Source: Chloroflexota bacterium (GTDB lineage: Bacteria > Chloroflexota > Anaerolineae > Aggregatilineales > UBA2796). From it: a stretch of 64,000 nucleotides of DNA. The notes under the pieces are model-generated. The model made no database searches and was not told where the DNA came from. It worked only from the letters and a program-made list of their open reading frames with translations. Where the stretch lies: assembly GCA_021325095.1 (NCBI GenBank), contig JAJPHV010000056.1, positions 1 through 64,000 on the forward strand, given 5' to 3'. The position numbers and the translations under genes were made by a program. This document shows, in pieces, positions 26,789 through 35,621 of this stretch (positions within the stretch are counted from its first letter, which is position 1; every line of letters starts with the position of its first letter).

Positions 26789-27595
26789 CTAGTTTTGCAG
26801 CCATGCGCGGAGCATCCCCAGGTCCGCTTTGCAATCCTCGTCCGGGTTGAAGTGATCCGGCTCGTGTTCGACACTGATCGGGCCGCTGTAGCCGCTCTTG
26901 CGGAGAAACTGCACGCAGCGCTCAATCGGCACGCAGCCCTGCCCATAACGGCACGTCCGGTGCTGGCCCACTTCCAGCACGTCCTTGAGGTGGATGTGAA
27001 CCAGGACGGGCGACAGCTTTTCCAGGGCCAGCGCAGCGTCGTAGCCCTGCGTGCCGAACCAGCCCGTATCGACGGCGGCGCCGACGCGCCCCCCGGCAGG
27101 GTCGCCGATACACTCCAGGAGCGCTTCCGGCGTCTTTTCCGGGTGGTTTTCCAGGCCCAGCTTCAGATCGTACTGGTTCAGCAGCGCGACGACGGCGGGC
27201 CGATCTGTCTCCATCAAAGGCGTGCCGCCGCCCAGAATTTTGGCCTTGAGCGCCACCGCGATCTGGCAGGTGCGCTCGAAGAGGGCCGGGGTTTCACCAA
27301 AATTGCCCGTCGCCAGGCTGACCACCTTGAGATGGTGGCGGTCCAGCAACTCCTGCGCGATGCGGATGTGTTCGTCGGTGGCCCACCTGGTATTCAAGTG
27401 GCCCGACCAGATATCAACGGCCTCGAAGCCCAGGTTAGCGATCTGGGTGAGCAATGCGCCGAAGCGTTCGGCATAGGTTGCCAGCGGGCTGAAGTAGGCG
27501 TTGGTGGCGTTGTCGCCCTGCATCCAGCCCTCCGTAACGTTGTACCCAACCTCGCGGGCAAAGTAGTTTGCGGACATGAATGAGATAGTGTTCAT
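26789..27595 (-). CDS. Sugar phosphate isomerase/epimerase (xylose isomerase-like TIM barrel)
   Basis: A 268-residue TIM barrel of the IolE/hydroxypyruvate isomerase superfamily. Expected metal-binding acids and His are visible: Glu in KLGLENHPEK, Asp in AAVDTGWFG, His in LVHIHLKD, Glu in ISVEHEPDHF. Such enzymes isomerise or epimerise keto sugars, or dehydrate inososes. AAGAGGG precedes the ATG. In the operon it lies between the enolase-superfamily gene and the dehydrogenases, which fits a route through a keto-sugar intermediate. Confidence 0.88.
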   Translation of the reverse strand: MNTISFMSANYFAREVGYNVTEGWMQGDNATNAYFSPLATYAERFGALLTQIANLGFEAVDIWSGHLNTRWATDEHIRIAQELLDRHHLKVVSLATGNFGETPALFERTCQIAVALKAKILGGGTPLMETDRPAVVALLNQYDLKLGLENHPEKTPEALLECIGDPAGGRVGAAVDTGWFGTQGYDAALALEKLSPVLVHIHLKDVLEVGQHRTCRYGQGCVPIERCVQFLRKSGYSGPISVEHEPDHFNPDEDCKADLGMLRAWLQN

Positions 27596-27619
27596 AAGCC
27601 CTCTTATGGTCGTCGACTC

Positions 27620-28795
27620 TCAGAACCTGGGAGTCCGATAAAGAATCTTACCCTGAACAGTGATCTGGACATCCACCAGGTACTTTTGCAGCGCGTCTGT
27701 GTCGGGCGTCAGGCCCAGGCCGGGCCGCTCCGGGAGTTGGAGAGTGCCATCCGCGTCAGGCGAAAGATGTTCAACGGTCATCTCGTAAGCCAGCGGTTTC
27801 AGTTCAACCGGATATTCGCACAGCACGTAATCGCGCAGCCCGGCGTAGGGTTGAAGGGACGCGCTGAGAGCCAGGTGCGAGGTAAAGGTGTGGTTGACAA
27901 AGGTCACGCCTTTGGCCGCCGCGTAATCCGCCACCCGCTTCGCGGCGGTGATGCCGCCCACGCGCCCCACGTCGATCTGGACGAAACCCAGGCCACCGTA
28001 ATCGATCATGGCCTGGGCCATATATTCGGTGTGCGACCCTTCGCCGCCTGCCAGCCTGACCGGGCCGCTTTCGGCAGCCAGCGTGCGGTAGGCACTCAAC
28101 GCGCCCGTATGAAAGGGTTCTTCAAGCCATGTGACGCGGCAGTCCTGCAAGACCTTCAGGCGCGCCCTGGCCGCATCGACATCCTCGCCCCAGACCGTGC
28201 CCGCATCCACGCACAGGATCGCTTCCTGCCCCAGACCCTCACGCGCCGCCACCACCAGATCTGCGTCATCCTGCACGCTGCGCTGGCCGAACGCCCCCCA
28301 GCCGAACTTGGCCGCCCGGAAGCCCTGTGCCCGAATCCCCCTGGCCTTTTCGAGTGTTTTCTGCGGGGTATCGCCGAAGAGCACGGAGGCGTAGGGTGTT
28401 TTGGAGCAGGCGCGCTCATAGCCGAGCAGCCGATAGACGGGCTGGTCGCAGCATTTACCGAGCAAGTCCCACAGGGCGGTGTCGATGCCTGACAGCGTGT
28501 GATCGGCCTGTAACAAATCCATGCTGTTTTGGCGAACGAGGCGGTTGATGCGCACAATATCCTGTGGGCTATCCAGCGTTTGCCCCAGGACAGACGCCGC
28601 CACAGGCTTGCACGCACTGTGCGACATCGGGCAGATCAGGCTGGCGATGGAGGGCAGCGGGGCGGCTTCGCATTCGCCCCACCCAGTGTGGCCGTTGGCC
28701 GTCACGCGCACCAGCAGTGCATCCTGGCTGCCATCGCCAATATCCAGCACCTCTGGCATGGAAAGATAGAAAAAATCGATGGAGTCTATTTTCAT
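27620..28795 (-). CDS. Mandelate racemase/muconate lactonizing enzyme family (enolase superfamily)
   Basis: A 391-residue enolase-superfamily protein and first gene of the five-gene run. Metal ligands are CVDAGTVW, WLEEPFHTG and LAGGEGSHT; the acid/base candidates are the Lys of AAKFGWGAFG, the QIDVGRVGG Asp and the His of NHTFTSHLAL. The Asp-x-Asn usual for mandelate racemases is Asp-x-Gly here. Most bacterial members dehydrate acid sugars, so the operon probably breaks down a sugar acid. No strong ribosome binding site is seen. A weak -35/-10 pair (TTGATC, CATAAA) lies just upstream on this strand. Confidence 0.88.
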   Translation of the reverse strand: MKIDSIDFFYLSMPEVLDIGDGSQDALLVRVTANGHTGWGECEAAPLPSIASLICPMSHSACKPVAASVLGQTLDSPQDIVRINRLVRQNSMDLLQADHTLSGIDTALWDLLGKCCDQPVYRLLGYERACSKTPYASVLFGDTPQKTLEKARGIRAQGFRAAKFGWGAFGQRSVQDDADLVVAAREGLGQEAILCVDAGTVWGEDVDAARARLKVLQDCRVTWLEEPFHTGALSAYRTLAAESGPVRLAGGEGSHTEYMAQAMIDYGGLGFVQIDVGRVGGITAAKRVADYAAAKGVTFVNHTFTSHLALSASLQPYAGLRDYVLCEYPVELKPLAYEMTVEHLSPDADGTLQLPERPGLGLTPDTDALQKYLVDVQITVQGKILYRTPRF

Positions 28796-28927
28796 GAAGT
28801 GTTTTCGCAGCGTTGGACGATTTATGCGCGTGCAGCTAGATTGATCAAAGCTCGTATACTGAGTTTACCGCAATTCTGTTCGACTTCGCTTTCCGTTCCC
28901 AGATCATTGCCCTCGCAAATTGCACTG

Positions 28928-28956
28928 TTCTGAAGAGCAGTAGGATGCGTTATAGT
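28928..28956 (+). promoter_or_regulatory. Likely promoter of the ClC gene
   Basis: TTCTGA (28928-28933), 17 bases, TATAGT (28951-28956). Transcription would begin about 28963, after the first in-frame ATG (28945), which supports the later GTG start of the channel gene. Confidence 0.5.
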
Positions 28957-29001
28957 AGTGTCATAAATAACACGCGCAGGTATGAAACGAAAAGGATTCA
29001 A

Positions 29002-31083
29002 GTGGACGGTGAACTGCGGCTGAATGGGTGGCGGCGCCTGTTCTGGCTGGCCTATCCCTCGGACAACGTGCTGCTGCTGATGCTGGCAGTGAGTGTCGGG
29101 GTGATGACAGGCGGCGGCGTCTGGCTGTTCCGTGAAGGCATTGACTTCTTCCAGCAAACGTACCAGCAGGGATTCCTCAACGGCTTGCTGCGTGGCGTTG
29201 GCCCGGCGGGCATTGTTGTGGTGCTGGCGCTGGCAGGGCTGATTGTCGGTCTTTTGATGGACAGGCTGATCGGTGAGGAGCGCCATCACGGCGTGGCCGG
29301 AATCATGGAGGCCGTAGCCCTGGCCGGTGGGCGGCTGCGCTACCGTCGAATGCCAGTGAAGGCAGCGCTGGCCTCATTCTCGCTCGGCGCAGGCGCATCC
29401 GTCGGGCCGGAAGACCCCAGTGTGCAGATTGGAGCCAATCTCGGCTCCATGCTCGGCCAGCGCCTGCACCTGACCGACGAACGGGTGCGGCTGCTGGTCG
29501 CCGCAGGTGCGGCTGGCGGGATCGCCGCCGCGTTCCGTGCGCCCATCGCAGGGGTATTCTTCGCGCTGGAAATCATTCTTGGTGACTTCTCCACCGGCTC
29601 ATTCGGCGTCGTCGTGCTCACCTCGGTCATTGCATCCGTCGTAACCCAGGCCATCGAAGCGCACAGTGCGGTCTTCACCGTATCGGATGCGATGGGGCCA
29701 GAATTGGGCATCGCCAATTATGCACTGGGCGGCTTGCAGGAGATTCCGCTGTACATTGTGCTTGGCATCCTGGTTGCGCCGGTTTCGGCTCTGTTCATCC
29801 GGCTGTTGTACTGGCAGCATGACCTGTGGCATCATATCAAACTGGCGCGTCCGGTCAAGACGATGCTGGCCGGGTGCGTCGTGGGCGGAATCGCCGTCTT
29901 TTTGCCGCAGATCATGGGCACTGGACGCGACACAATGAACGCCCTGCTCAACCAGAATGGGGCCGATTTCGCCCTGGGCCTGCTGCTGCTATTGGCCTTT
30001 GGCAAAATGTTGGCAACCACCATCAGCCTGGGTGGAGGCTTCGTGGGCGGCATGTTCGCGCCCGCCCTGTTTGTCGGGGCGGCGTTCGGGCGTGCCTTCG
30101 GCGTATTCCTGGCGCTGGCCTTTCCAGGCACGTTCTCGGCCAATCCTGCCGCTTTTGCCATTGCGGGCATGGCTGCCGCCATGACGGGCGTGATCCGCGC
30201 GCCGATCACTGCCGTGCTGTTGTTGTTTGAGCTGACCAACGACTACAACCTGATTCTACCCATCATGCTGACCACTGCCGTGTGCCTGCTCGTGGTCGAG
30301 CGCATTGCGCCGCACGGCATTTACCAGCTTGGGCTGGCGCGCAAAGGTATCCGCCTGACAAAAGGCCACACCGATCTACTACAGACAGTGACCGTCGGCG
30401 AGGTGATGCTGACAGATGTCGCTACTATCCCTGCCACTTTACCAGCGGCCCAGGTTCAGAGCGAACTCGATAGGCCCAATACACACGGCGTCCTCGTAAC
30501 CGACAGCGACGGGCTGCTGTACGGCGTCGTCACTCAGGAAGACATCGCCAGAGCCAGGCGGGCCGGAACGCTTGACAGCCAGACAGCCGGAGATATTTGC
30601 ACGAAGGACGTGATCACCGTCACGCCCGACATGCCCATTTCCAACGCGATCCGGATCGCCAGTGACCGCGACCTGGGCCATCTGCCGGTGGTCGCCAGCC
30701 GCAACTCGCGGCGGCTGCTGGGGCTGGTGCGCCGCCGCGATCTGGTCAAAGCCTATAACCTTGCCAGCCAACGCCAGGCGGAAAACTTGCAGCGCGCCGA
30801 AGAAGTCCGGCTGACGACCTATTCTCGGGCGCACGTTGTCGAACTGCGCGTCCAACCGCATTCTCCGGTGGCTGATCGCCTGATCCGCGACATCCAGTGG
30901 CCGCCGGGCAGCGTCGTGGCGACAATTCGCCGGCATGGGCAGCTTATCGTCCCCCGAGGCGACACGCCGCTGCGTCCGGACGACCTGCTGCTCGTCGTGA
31001 CCACTGCCGAACGCGAAAATGAGCTAAGGCAGTTGATCGCAACTACAAATGGTAATATGAAGGAAACCAATGGTGATTCCTGA
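29002..31083 (+). CDS. ClC-type chloride channel with CBS pair and TrkA-C domain
   Basis: A 693-residue membrane protein. The ClC core (to about residue 430) has LGAGASVGPEDPSVQIG in place of GxGREGPSVQIG, keeping the gating Glu; FRAPIAGVFFALEIIL, where the second Glu (the proton Glu of E. coli ClC) is Ile; and GGGFVGGMFAPALFVG. Two CBS motifs follow (VGEVMLTDVATIP; ICTKDVITVTP) and then a TrkA-C domain (VVELRVQPHSPVADRLI), both possible nucleotide sensors. Loss of the proton Glu suggests a passive anion channel rather than an exchanger. GTG 29002 has AAAGGA five bases upstream; an ATG at 28945 gives 19 more residues but lies upstream of the predicted transcript start. Confidence 0.88.
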   Translation: MDGELRLNGWRRLFWLAYPSDNVLLLMLAVSVGVMTGGGVWLFREGIDFFQQTYQQGFLNGLLRGVGPAGIVVVLALAGLIVGLLMDRLIGEERHHGVAGIMEAVALAGGRLRYRRMPVKAALASFSLGAGASVGPEDPSVQIGANLGSMLGQRLHLTDERVRLLVAAGAAGGIAAAFRAPIAGVFFALEIILGDFSTGSFGVVVLTSVIASVVTQAIEAHSAVFTVSDAMGPELGIANYALGGLQEIPLYIVLGILVAPVSALFIRLLYWQHDLWHHIKLARPVKTMLAGCVVGGIAVFLPQIMGTGRDTMNALLNQNGADFALGLLLLLAFGKMLATTISLGGGFVGGMFAPALFVGAAFGRAFGVFLALAFPGTFSANPAAFAIAGMAAAMTGVIRAPITAVLLLFELTNDYNLILPIMLTTAVCLLVVERIAPHGIYQLGLARKGIRLTKGHTDLLQTVTVGEVMLTDVATIPATLPAAQVQSELDRPNTHGVLVTDSDGLLYGVVTQEDIARARRAGTLDSQTAGDICTKDVITVTPDMPISNAIRIASDRDLGHLPVVASRNSRRLLGLVRRRDLVKAYNLASQRQAENLQRAEEVRLTTYSRAHVVELRVQPHSPVADRLIRDIQWPPGSVVATIRRHGQLIVPRGDTPLRPDDLLLVVTTAERENELRQLIATTNGNMKETNGDS

Positions 31084-31199
31084 TTGGCCCGTCGCCGCAT
31101 GGATGAATATCCCGCATGCCCTGCCTGCTCATCGCTCAGGGCATACATGCTGTTGGGTGTTCGGTGTCTTCAATCGTAGCGCTCAACCAGCCACATTAT

Positions 31200-32114
31200 T
31201 CAGGAGAGGCTCGCATTCTGGCTCTCGGCATCCTCGACCAGGTAGCGTGTGAACCACTCCACGACGCGGTGGTTGTACTCCACCGGGTCGGCGGCGTAGG
31301 CCCCGCGATGCCCCACGCCGTCCACCACCCAGACCTGCACTGGCCCTTCGGCCAGGCTCGCCATATGGGCCACTTCCTCGCTGGACACGAACGGATCGTT
31401 GGCCCCGTGAATGAACAGGATCGGGCGTCGCCCGATGTGAACCGTCCAGCGAATCGGGTCGGTCTGATCCATGCGGCCCTCGGTACGGATCGAGGCGACG
31501 ACCAGCACCCAGGCGGCGAACTGGCGGGCGATGGGAACGGGCACGCCGCGCTGGACGCCCCACCCGGTCAGCGTGTGTTTCAACCGCCCGAAACTGCTGT
31601 CGGCCACCACAGCGCAGATGCGCTCGGAAAGGGCCGCCGTGATGAGCGCTACCGCCGCGCCCATGCTGAACCCCAGCACGCCCACCCGGTCAATATGCTT
31701 GTGCTCGGCCAGGAAGTCCAGCGCGCCGAGCAAATCTTCCTTCTCGTACATGCCCATCGAGACGCAATCACCCTCCGAACGGCCATGCGCCCGGAAGTCG
31801 AACATGAAGACGTTGAACCCGGCGTCGTGCAGCGGAACCATCTGCTGCGTGTCGCCGTCCATGCTGCCTTCCTGCCCGTGACACATCACAATCGTGCCGA
31901 TGGCGTTCTCCGCCGGAATCCACCAGCCGACCAGGTTCACCTGGTCACGGCTTCTGAAATGCACTTCCTCGTAACCGATGCCGTAGTTGTCGGGCGTGTC
32001 TGTCGGATCGGGCGGACGGCGGCGCATCAGTCGAGAAGCCCCGACGTTCAGCGCGACGATCCAGCCGCCAAGCAGCCCCAGGCCCGCCAACACCCCGATC
32101 CGGGCGTACCGCAT
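31200..32114 (-). CDS. Membrane-anchored alpha/beta hydrolase
   Basis: A 304-residue serine hydrolase with an N-terminal anchor (IGVLAGLGLLGGWIVALNVGASRL). The oxyanion region is VMCHGQEGS, the nucleophile elbow GFSMGAAV, the acid HGANDPFV and the His GVGHRGA, giving a complete Ser-Asp-His triad. It resembles YqkD/BAAT-like esterases of broad activity. The ATG at 32114 has AAGGGGA five bases before it and overlaps nothing but begins two bases past the stop of the DsbA-cyclophilin gene, so the two are cotranscribed. Confidence 0.87.
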   Translation of the reverse strand: MRYARIGVLAGLGLLGGWIVALNVGASRLMRRRPPDPTDTPDNYGIGYEEVHFRSRDQVNLVGWWIPAENAIGTIVMCHGQEGSMDGDTQQMVPLHDAGFNVFMFDFRAHGRSEGDCVSMGMYEKEDLLGALDFLAEHKHIDRVGVLGFSMGAAVALITAALSERICAVVADSSFGRLKHTLTGWGVQRGVPVPIARQFAAWVLVVASIRTEGRMDQTDPIRWTVHIGRRPILFIHGANDPFVSSEEVAHMASLAEGPVQVWVVDGVGHRGAYAADPVEYNHRVVEWFTRYLVEDAESQNASLS

Positions 32115-32115
32115 C

Positions 32116-33285
32116 TCAGTCCCCTTCAACAATCTGGACGCTGATTAGCTTATCGCCGGGCGGGGGGTTCGGAAAGCGCAGTTCGTCAAAGGGGTTGCGC
32201 GGCGTCAGCTTGCGGAGCACGTCCATACCCTGTGTCACCTGCCCAAAGATCGTGAACTGCCCATCGTAGTCAATGGCCGGGCGCAGCGGGCCATAGGTGA
32301 TGAAAAACTGCGCGCTGCCGCTGTTCGGAACCCCACGCTGGCTCGCCATCGCCACGACGCCTTCTCGGTCAAAGATCAGGCCGTTGTCGTGCTCGTCGAT
32401 GATGTTATAGCCCGCCGTGCCGAAGCCTGTGCCGCTGGGGTCACCGGTCTGGACAATTTCGCCCGGAATGACCAGATGGAACGTAATATTGTTATACCAG
32501 CCATCCCGTGCCAGTGCCACAAAATTGTTGACGGTGACGGGCGCGGCGCGCGTGTACAGTTCGATAGTGACGTTGCCTTTTTCCGTGTTCAACAGGGCCG
32601 TGTAGTACTTGTTCAGGTTGATCTGCATGGCGGGCGCGTGCTTGTACCAGCGCTTTTCGAGCAGGCGCAGGCGGGTATGCCCATCCAGCCCATACTCGTC
32701 GATCCGCCCACTGTACGGCAGACCGTTAAAGAGCAGCACTGGCACGCCTTTGAAATCCAGCGCCAGGGCTTCCTGGGTGGCCTGATCGACCAGCGGGGCA
32801 TAGGTTTGCTGGTCAAGCGCGGCGTTGAAGGCGGCCAGATCGGGCACGCCGATGGTCTTGGCATAGTCGCTGAGGACGACACGGAACTGCTGCACCGAAA
32901 GCGACTGCCACTGTGACTGAGTGATGAAAAGCTGATCGTGCATCTCCCAGAATTTGCCCTGAGCGCTGGCCGCTTCGCTGGCTTGTGCCGCCAGCCGCGC
33001 CTTGTCGTCCTGCGGTTGAGGGAAATGCCGCCACACAACGCGCACGTCCTTCGGGTAGCGATCCCGCAGGACGGCCAGCGTCCGGGCCACGCCCAGGCAC
33101 GGCACGCACTGGAAATCGGCGTAGAAGGTGATGGTCAGGTAGGCGTCCTCCGGGCCGAGCGCATGATCGGCCACGCCGCCGGGTTTGGTAGGCGCTGGAC
33201 TGGGTGTCTGGGCCGAGATTGACGCCGTGCCAGGCAGCATCACCAGCACGCATACTATGAGGAGAGTAGTGGGCCACCGTCGCAT
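32116..33285 (-). CDS. Exported DsbA-like domain fused to a cyclophilin-type domain
   Basis: A 389-residue exported protein. After a signal peptide (TTLLIVCVLVMLPGTASISAQ), residues about 40-215 are a DsbA-like thioredoxin fold with the redox pair C60-V-P-C63 and the cis-Pro loop GVPVLLF. Residues about 222-389 are a cyclophilin-type prolyl isomerase with VTVNNFVALARDGWY, QTGDPSGTGFG and SAQFFIT. The catalytic Arg of the FHR-I motif is Leu271 (FHLVIPG), so isomerase activity is doubtful. Joining disulfide and proline chemistry in one exported chain suits folding of secreted proteins. The ATG with GGAG six bases upstream is used. The fur-type gene lies 17 bases upstream on the same strand. Confidence 0.87.
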   Translation of the reverse strand: MRRWPTTLLIVCVLVMLPGTASISAQTPSPAPTKPGGVADHALGPEDAYLTITFYADFQCVPCLGVARTLAVLRDRYPKDVRVVWRHFPQPQDDKARLAAQASEAASAQGKFWEMHDQLFITQSQWQSLSVQQFRVVLSDYAKTIGVPDLAAFNAALDQQTYAPLVDQATQEALALDFKGVPVLLFNGLPYSGRIDEYGLDGHTRLRLLEKRWYKHAPAMQINLNKYYTALLNTEKGNVTIELYTRAAPVTVNNFVALARDGWYNNITFHLVIPGEIVQTGDPSGTGFGTAGYNIIDEHDNGLIFDREGVVAMASQRGVPNSGSAQFFITYGPLRPAIDYDGQFTIFGQVTQGMDVLRKLTPRNPFDELRFPNPPPGDKLISVQIVEGD

Positions 33286-33302
33286 CGTCATCTCCAACAA
33301 AT

Positions 33303-33746
33303 TTAATTCTTGGTTGCGGCTTTTGCCGCACGACACTGCGCACACCAGCCGAAGATCGCCAGGTGATCGACTCGCGGCTCAAAATCGTGCTCGTGCCGCA
33401 CTTGCTCCCGCAACTGGTCAGCAAACGAGTCGTCCAGCTCGATGACTGCATGGCAGTTCAGGCACACCAGATGGTGATGACGCTTTGTGCCGATCAGTTC
33501 GTAGACAATGCCCCGCGCGCCCAGGTCCGTCTGCGAGATGACTTCGGCAGCTTTGAGCCATTGCAGAATACGATATATCGTCGCCTCATCCAGTTCGTAG
33601 CCCCGGCTTTCCATTTGCTTCTGGATGTCGTTGATGGTCAGATGGTCGCAATCCTCACACAACGCTTCGATGACCATCCGGCGCTGGATGGTGATGCGTT
33701 CCCCGCGCTGGCGAAGCTGCTGAAGTATGCGCTCGGCAGAGTCCAT
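33303..33746 (-). CDS. Fur-family metalloregulator
   Basis: A 147-residue protein of typical Fur/Zur/PerR length. The winged helix (LTINDIQKQMESRGYELDEATIYRILQWL) is followed by the metal-binding HHHLVCLNCHAVIELDD and a C-terminal GWCAQC; the two CxxC pairs form the structural zinc site. It is not clear whether it senses iron, zinc or peroxide: the HHH element favours Fur-like metal binding. It is divergent from the Rieske-FAD gene (123 bases between), a possible target, and upstream of the DsbA-cyclophilin gene. I find no classical Fur box in between. Confidence 0.9.
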   Translation of the reverse strand: MDSAERILQQLRQRGERITIQRRMVIEALCEDCDHLTINDIQKQMESRGYELDEATIYRILQWLKAAEVISQTDLGARGIVYELIGTKRHHHLVCLNCHAVIELDDSFADQLREQVRHEHDFEPRVDHLAIFGWCAQCRAAKAATKN

Positions 33747-33869
33747 GAACGGTGTGCCCTGACACTGTTTCTTTAACGCGCTACAAGTTTACATCGCAGT
33801 GAGAGAGGCGCATAATTGATACCATACACTTGGTCCGTGAAACTGTATAACTTGATGAAGGAGAGTGGC

Positions 33870-35471
33870 ATGGCAGAACATAATGTCGGTCAGGCCGGAT
33901 CATTGCTACAAGACGGGCAGATGAAGCGCCTCAAAGTTGAGGATCAGGAGATCGTGCTGGCGCGGGTTGAGGGACAGTATTATGCCTTTGGCGGCAATTG
34001 TACCCACTACGGCGCTCCCCTCGACGAGGGTGTGCTCAAAGATCACTGCGTCATCTGCCCCTGGCATCACGCAACTTTCGACATTCGCAGCGGGCTTCGC
34101 CTGGAACCGCCCGCGCTCAACGACCTACCGCATTTCCCGGTGCGCATTGACGGTGGCAATGTGCTGGTCACACTGCCGCAGGCCAACGAGTCCGAGCCGC
34201 AGGGCAAAGCCGATCCCGCCGACCCGCGCGTTTTTGTGATCGTCGGTGGCGGCGCAGCGGGCAATGCTGCTGCCGAAGAACTGCGCCGTTCGGGCTTCAA
34301 AGGCCGGATCGTGATCCTCAGCGCCGTGCCGAACGTGCCGGTAGATCGGCCTAACCTCTCCAAAGATTACCTGGCCGGGAAAGCCGAACCGGGCTGGATT
34401 CCACTGCGTGGCGACGCAAGCTGGTATGCGGCCCGCGACATCGAACTGCGGCTGAGTACCCGTGTGACGAAAGTCGATCCAAAGGCGCACACCGTATCGA
34501 CCCACGACGGCCAGACGATCCACTACGACAAGCTGCTGCTGGCAACCGGCGGCGTGCCGCGTTCGCTCGGCAATACGCCGGGTGCTGACCTGGGCGGCAT
34601 CTACATGCTCAGAGCGCTGCACGATGCAGATCGGATCATCGAGGCGGCGCAGGCTGGCAAGCGTGCCGTCGTGATCGGCACGAGCTTCATCGGCATGGAG
34701 GTGGCCGCATCGCTGGCCGGAGGGCGCGGCGTGTCGGTAACGGTGGTTGGCATGGACCCCGTCCCGTTTCTGAACGTCCTGGGCGACGACATAGGCCGGA
34801 TGCTGCGCGCCGAGCACGAGGCCAACGGCGTCACCTTCCAGCTCAACAGCATTGTGGCCCGTTTCACTGGCGAGAATGGGCAGGTCAAGGCCGTCGAACT
34901 CCGCAACGGCAAGACGCTCCCGGCTGATTTTGTAGTAATCGGTGTGGGCGTTGTCCCGGCGACAGATTTCCTGTTCGATTCAGGGCTGGCCCTGGACGAT
35001 AAGGATAGGTCGGTCAAGGTGGACATTCACCTGCGAACCAGCGATCCCGACATTTACGCGGCGGGCGACATCGCACGCTGGGCGGATGGCAGCGAACGCG
35101 GCAAGCGCATCGAACACTGGCGGGTGGCTGAACAGCAGGGCATGGTCGCGGCCCGGAACATGCTCGGCCAGATGGAAGCCTACAGCGGGCATGTGCCCTT
35201 CTTCTGGACAAACCAGTGGTCGGTCATCCTGGACTACGTGGGCAACGCCGAAAAGTGGGATCGCATCATCTACCGGGGCGGCAAGCCCGCCGACAAGAAG
35301 TTCCTGGCGTTCTACATGTCCAAGGACGAACCGCTGGCCGTTGCGGGCAGCGGCTACGACCAGGAGCTGGACGCCATCGAGATCATCCTGCGAGATAAGC
35401 TGCCGCTGACGGCTGCGCAAATCCAGGATGAGTCGTTTGATCTGATCGGGTACGCGAAGCAGGGGCAGTGA
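33870..35471 (+). CDS. Rieske-FAD oxidoreductase (AIF/ferredoxin reductase-like)
   Basis: A 533-residue protein. Residues 1-110 are a Rieske domain with Cys-Thr-His and Cys-Pro-Trp-His ligands (NCTHYGAPL; CVICPWHH). Then comes a two-dinucleotide-fold reductase: FAD motif VIVGGGAAGNAAAEELR, PVDRPNLSKDYLAG, NAD motif AVVIGTSFIGMEVAASL, and the FAD-binding DIYAAGDIARW. It resembles AIFM3-type or ferredoxin/rubredoxin reductases that move electrons from NAD(P)H through FAD to a Rieske cluster. The ATG has AAGGAGAG four bases upstream; the longer frame begins 18 codons earlier. Its proximity to the Fur gene suggests metal or redox control, unproven. Confidence 0.9.
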   Translation: MAEHNVGQAGSLLQDGQMKRLKVEDQEIVLARVEGQYYAFGGNCTHYGAPLDEGVLKDHCVICPWHHATFDIRSGLRLEPPALNDLPHFPVRIDGGNVLVTLPQANESEPQGKADPADPRVFVIVGGGAAGNAAAEELRRSGFKGRIVILSAVPNVPVDRPNLSKDYLAGKAEPGWIPLRGDASWYAARDIELRLSTRVTKVDPKAHTVSTHDGQTIHYDKLLLATGGVPRSLGNTPGADLGGIYMLRALHDADRIIEAAQAGKRAVVIGTSFIGMEVAASLAGGRGVSVTVVGMDPVPFLNVLGDDIGRMLRAEHEANGVTFQLNSIVARFTGENGQVKAVELRNGKTLPADFVVIGVGVVPATDFLFDSGLALDDKDRSVKVDIHLRTSDPDIYAAGDIARWADGSERGKRIEHWRVAEQQGMVAARNMLGQMEAYSGHVPFFWTNQWSVILDYVGNAEKWDRIIYRGGKPADKKFLAFYMSKDEPLAVAGSGYDQELDAIEIILRDKLPLTAAQIQDESFDLIGYAKQGQ

Positions 35472-35570
35472 TTGACCTCACCCCTGACCCCTCCTCCGCT
35501 TCGTGAACGGGGCATTGGAGCTTCGGTCAATGACCGGATCCCTTTTTCCAACACCGCGCGACTCTGATTT

Positions 35571-35619
35571 AGCCCCGGAGGGGCTTCGTAACCTCAGCCC
35601 TGCGGCTTTAGCCCAGGGC
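35571..35619. repeat. Double hairpin between convergent genes
   Basis: AGCCCC-GGA-GGGGCT (35571-35585) is followed by GCCCTG (35597-35602) / CAGGGC (35614-35619). The wording TTTAGCCCCGGAGGGGCTTCG, and then GGCTTTAGCCCAGGGC, looks like a REP-type repetitive element. It lies between the stops of the Rieske-FAD gene and the small membrane gene and may end both transcripts. A worn copy of the CTCACCCC hairpin family precedes it at 35478. Confidence 0.5.
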
Positions 35620-35621
35620 AG

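Noticed and set aside
23581..27583. Two very long plus-strand frames (23581-25131 and 25661-27583)
   Set aside because: They lie antisense to the sugar operon, whose five genes have full family motifs and ribosome binding sites.
33747..33869. Fur box between the divergent fur-type and Rieske-FAD genes
   Set aside because: No GATAATGAT-like or PerR-like palindrome could be made out.
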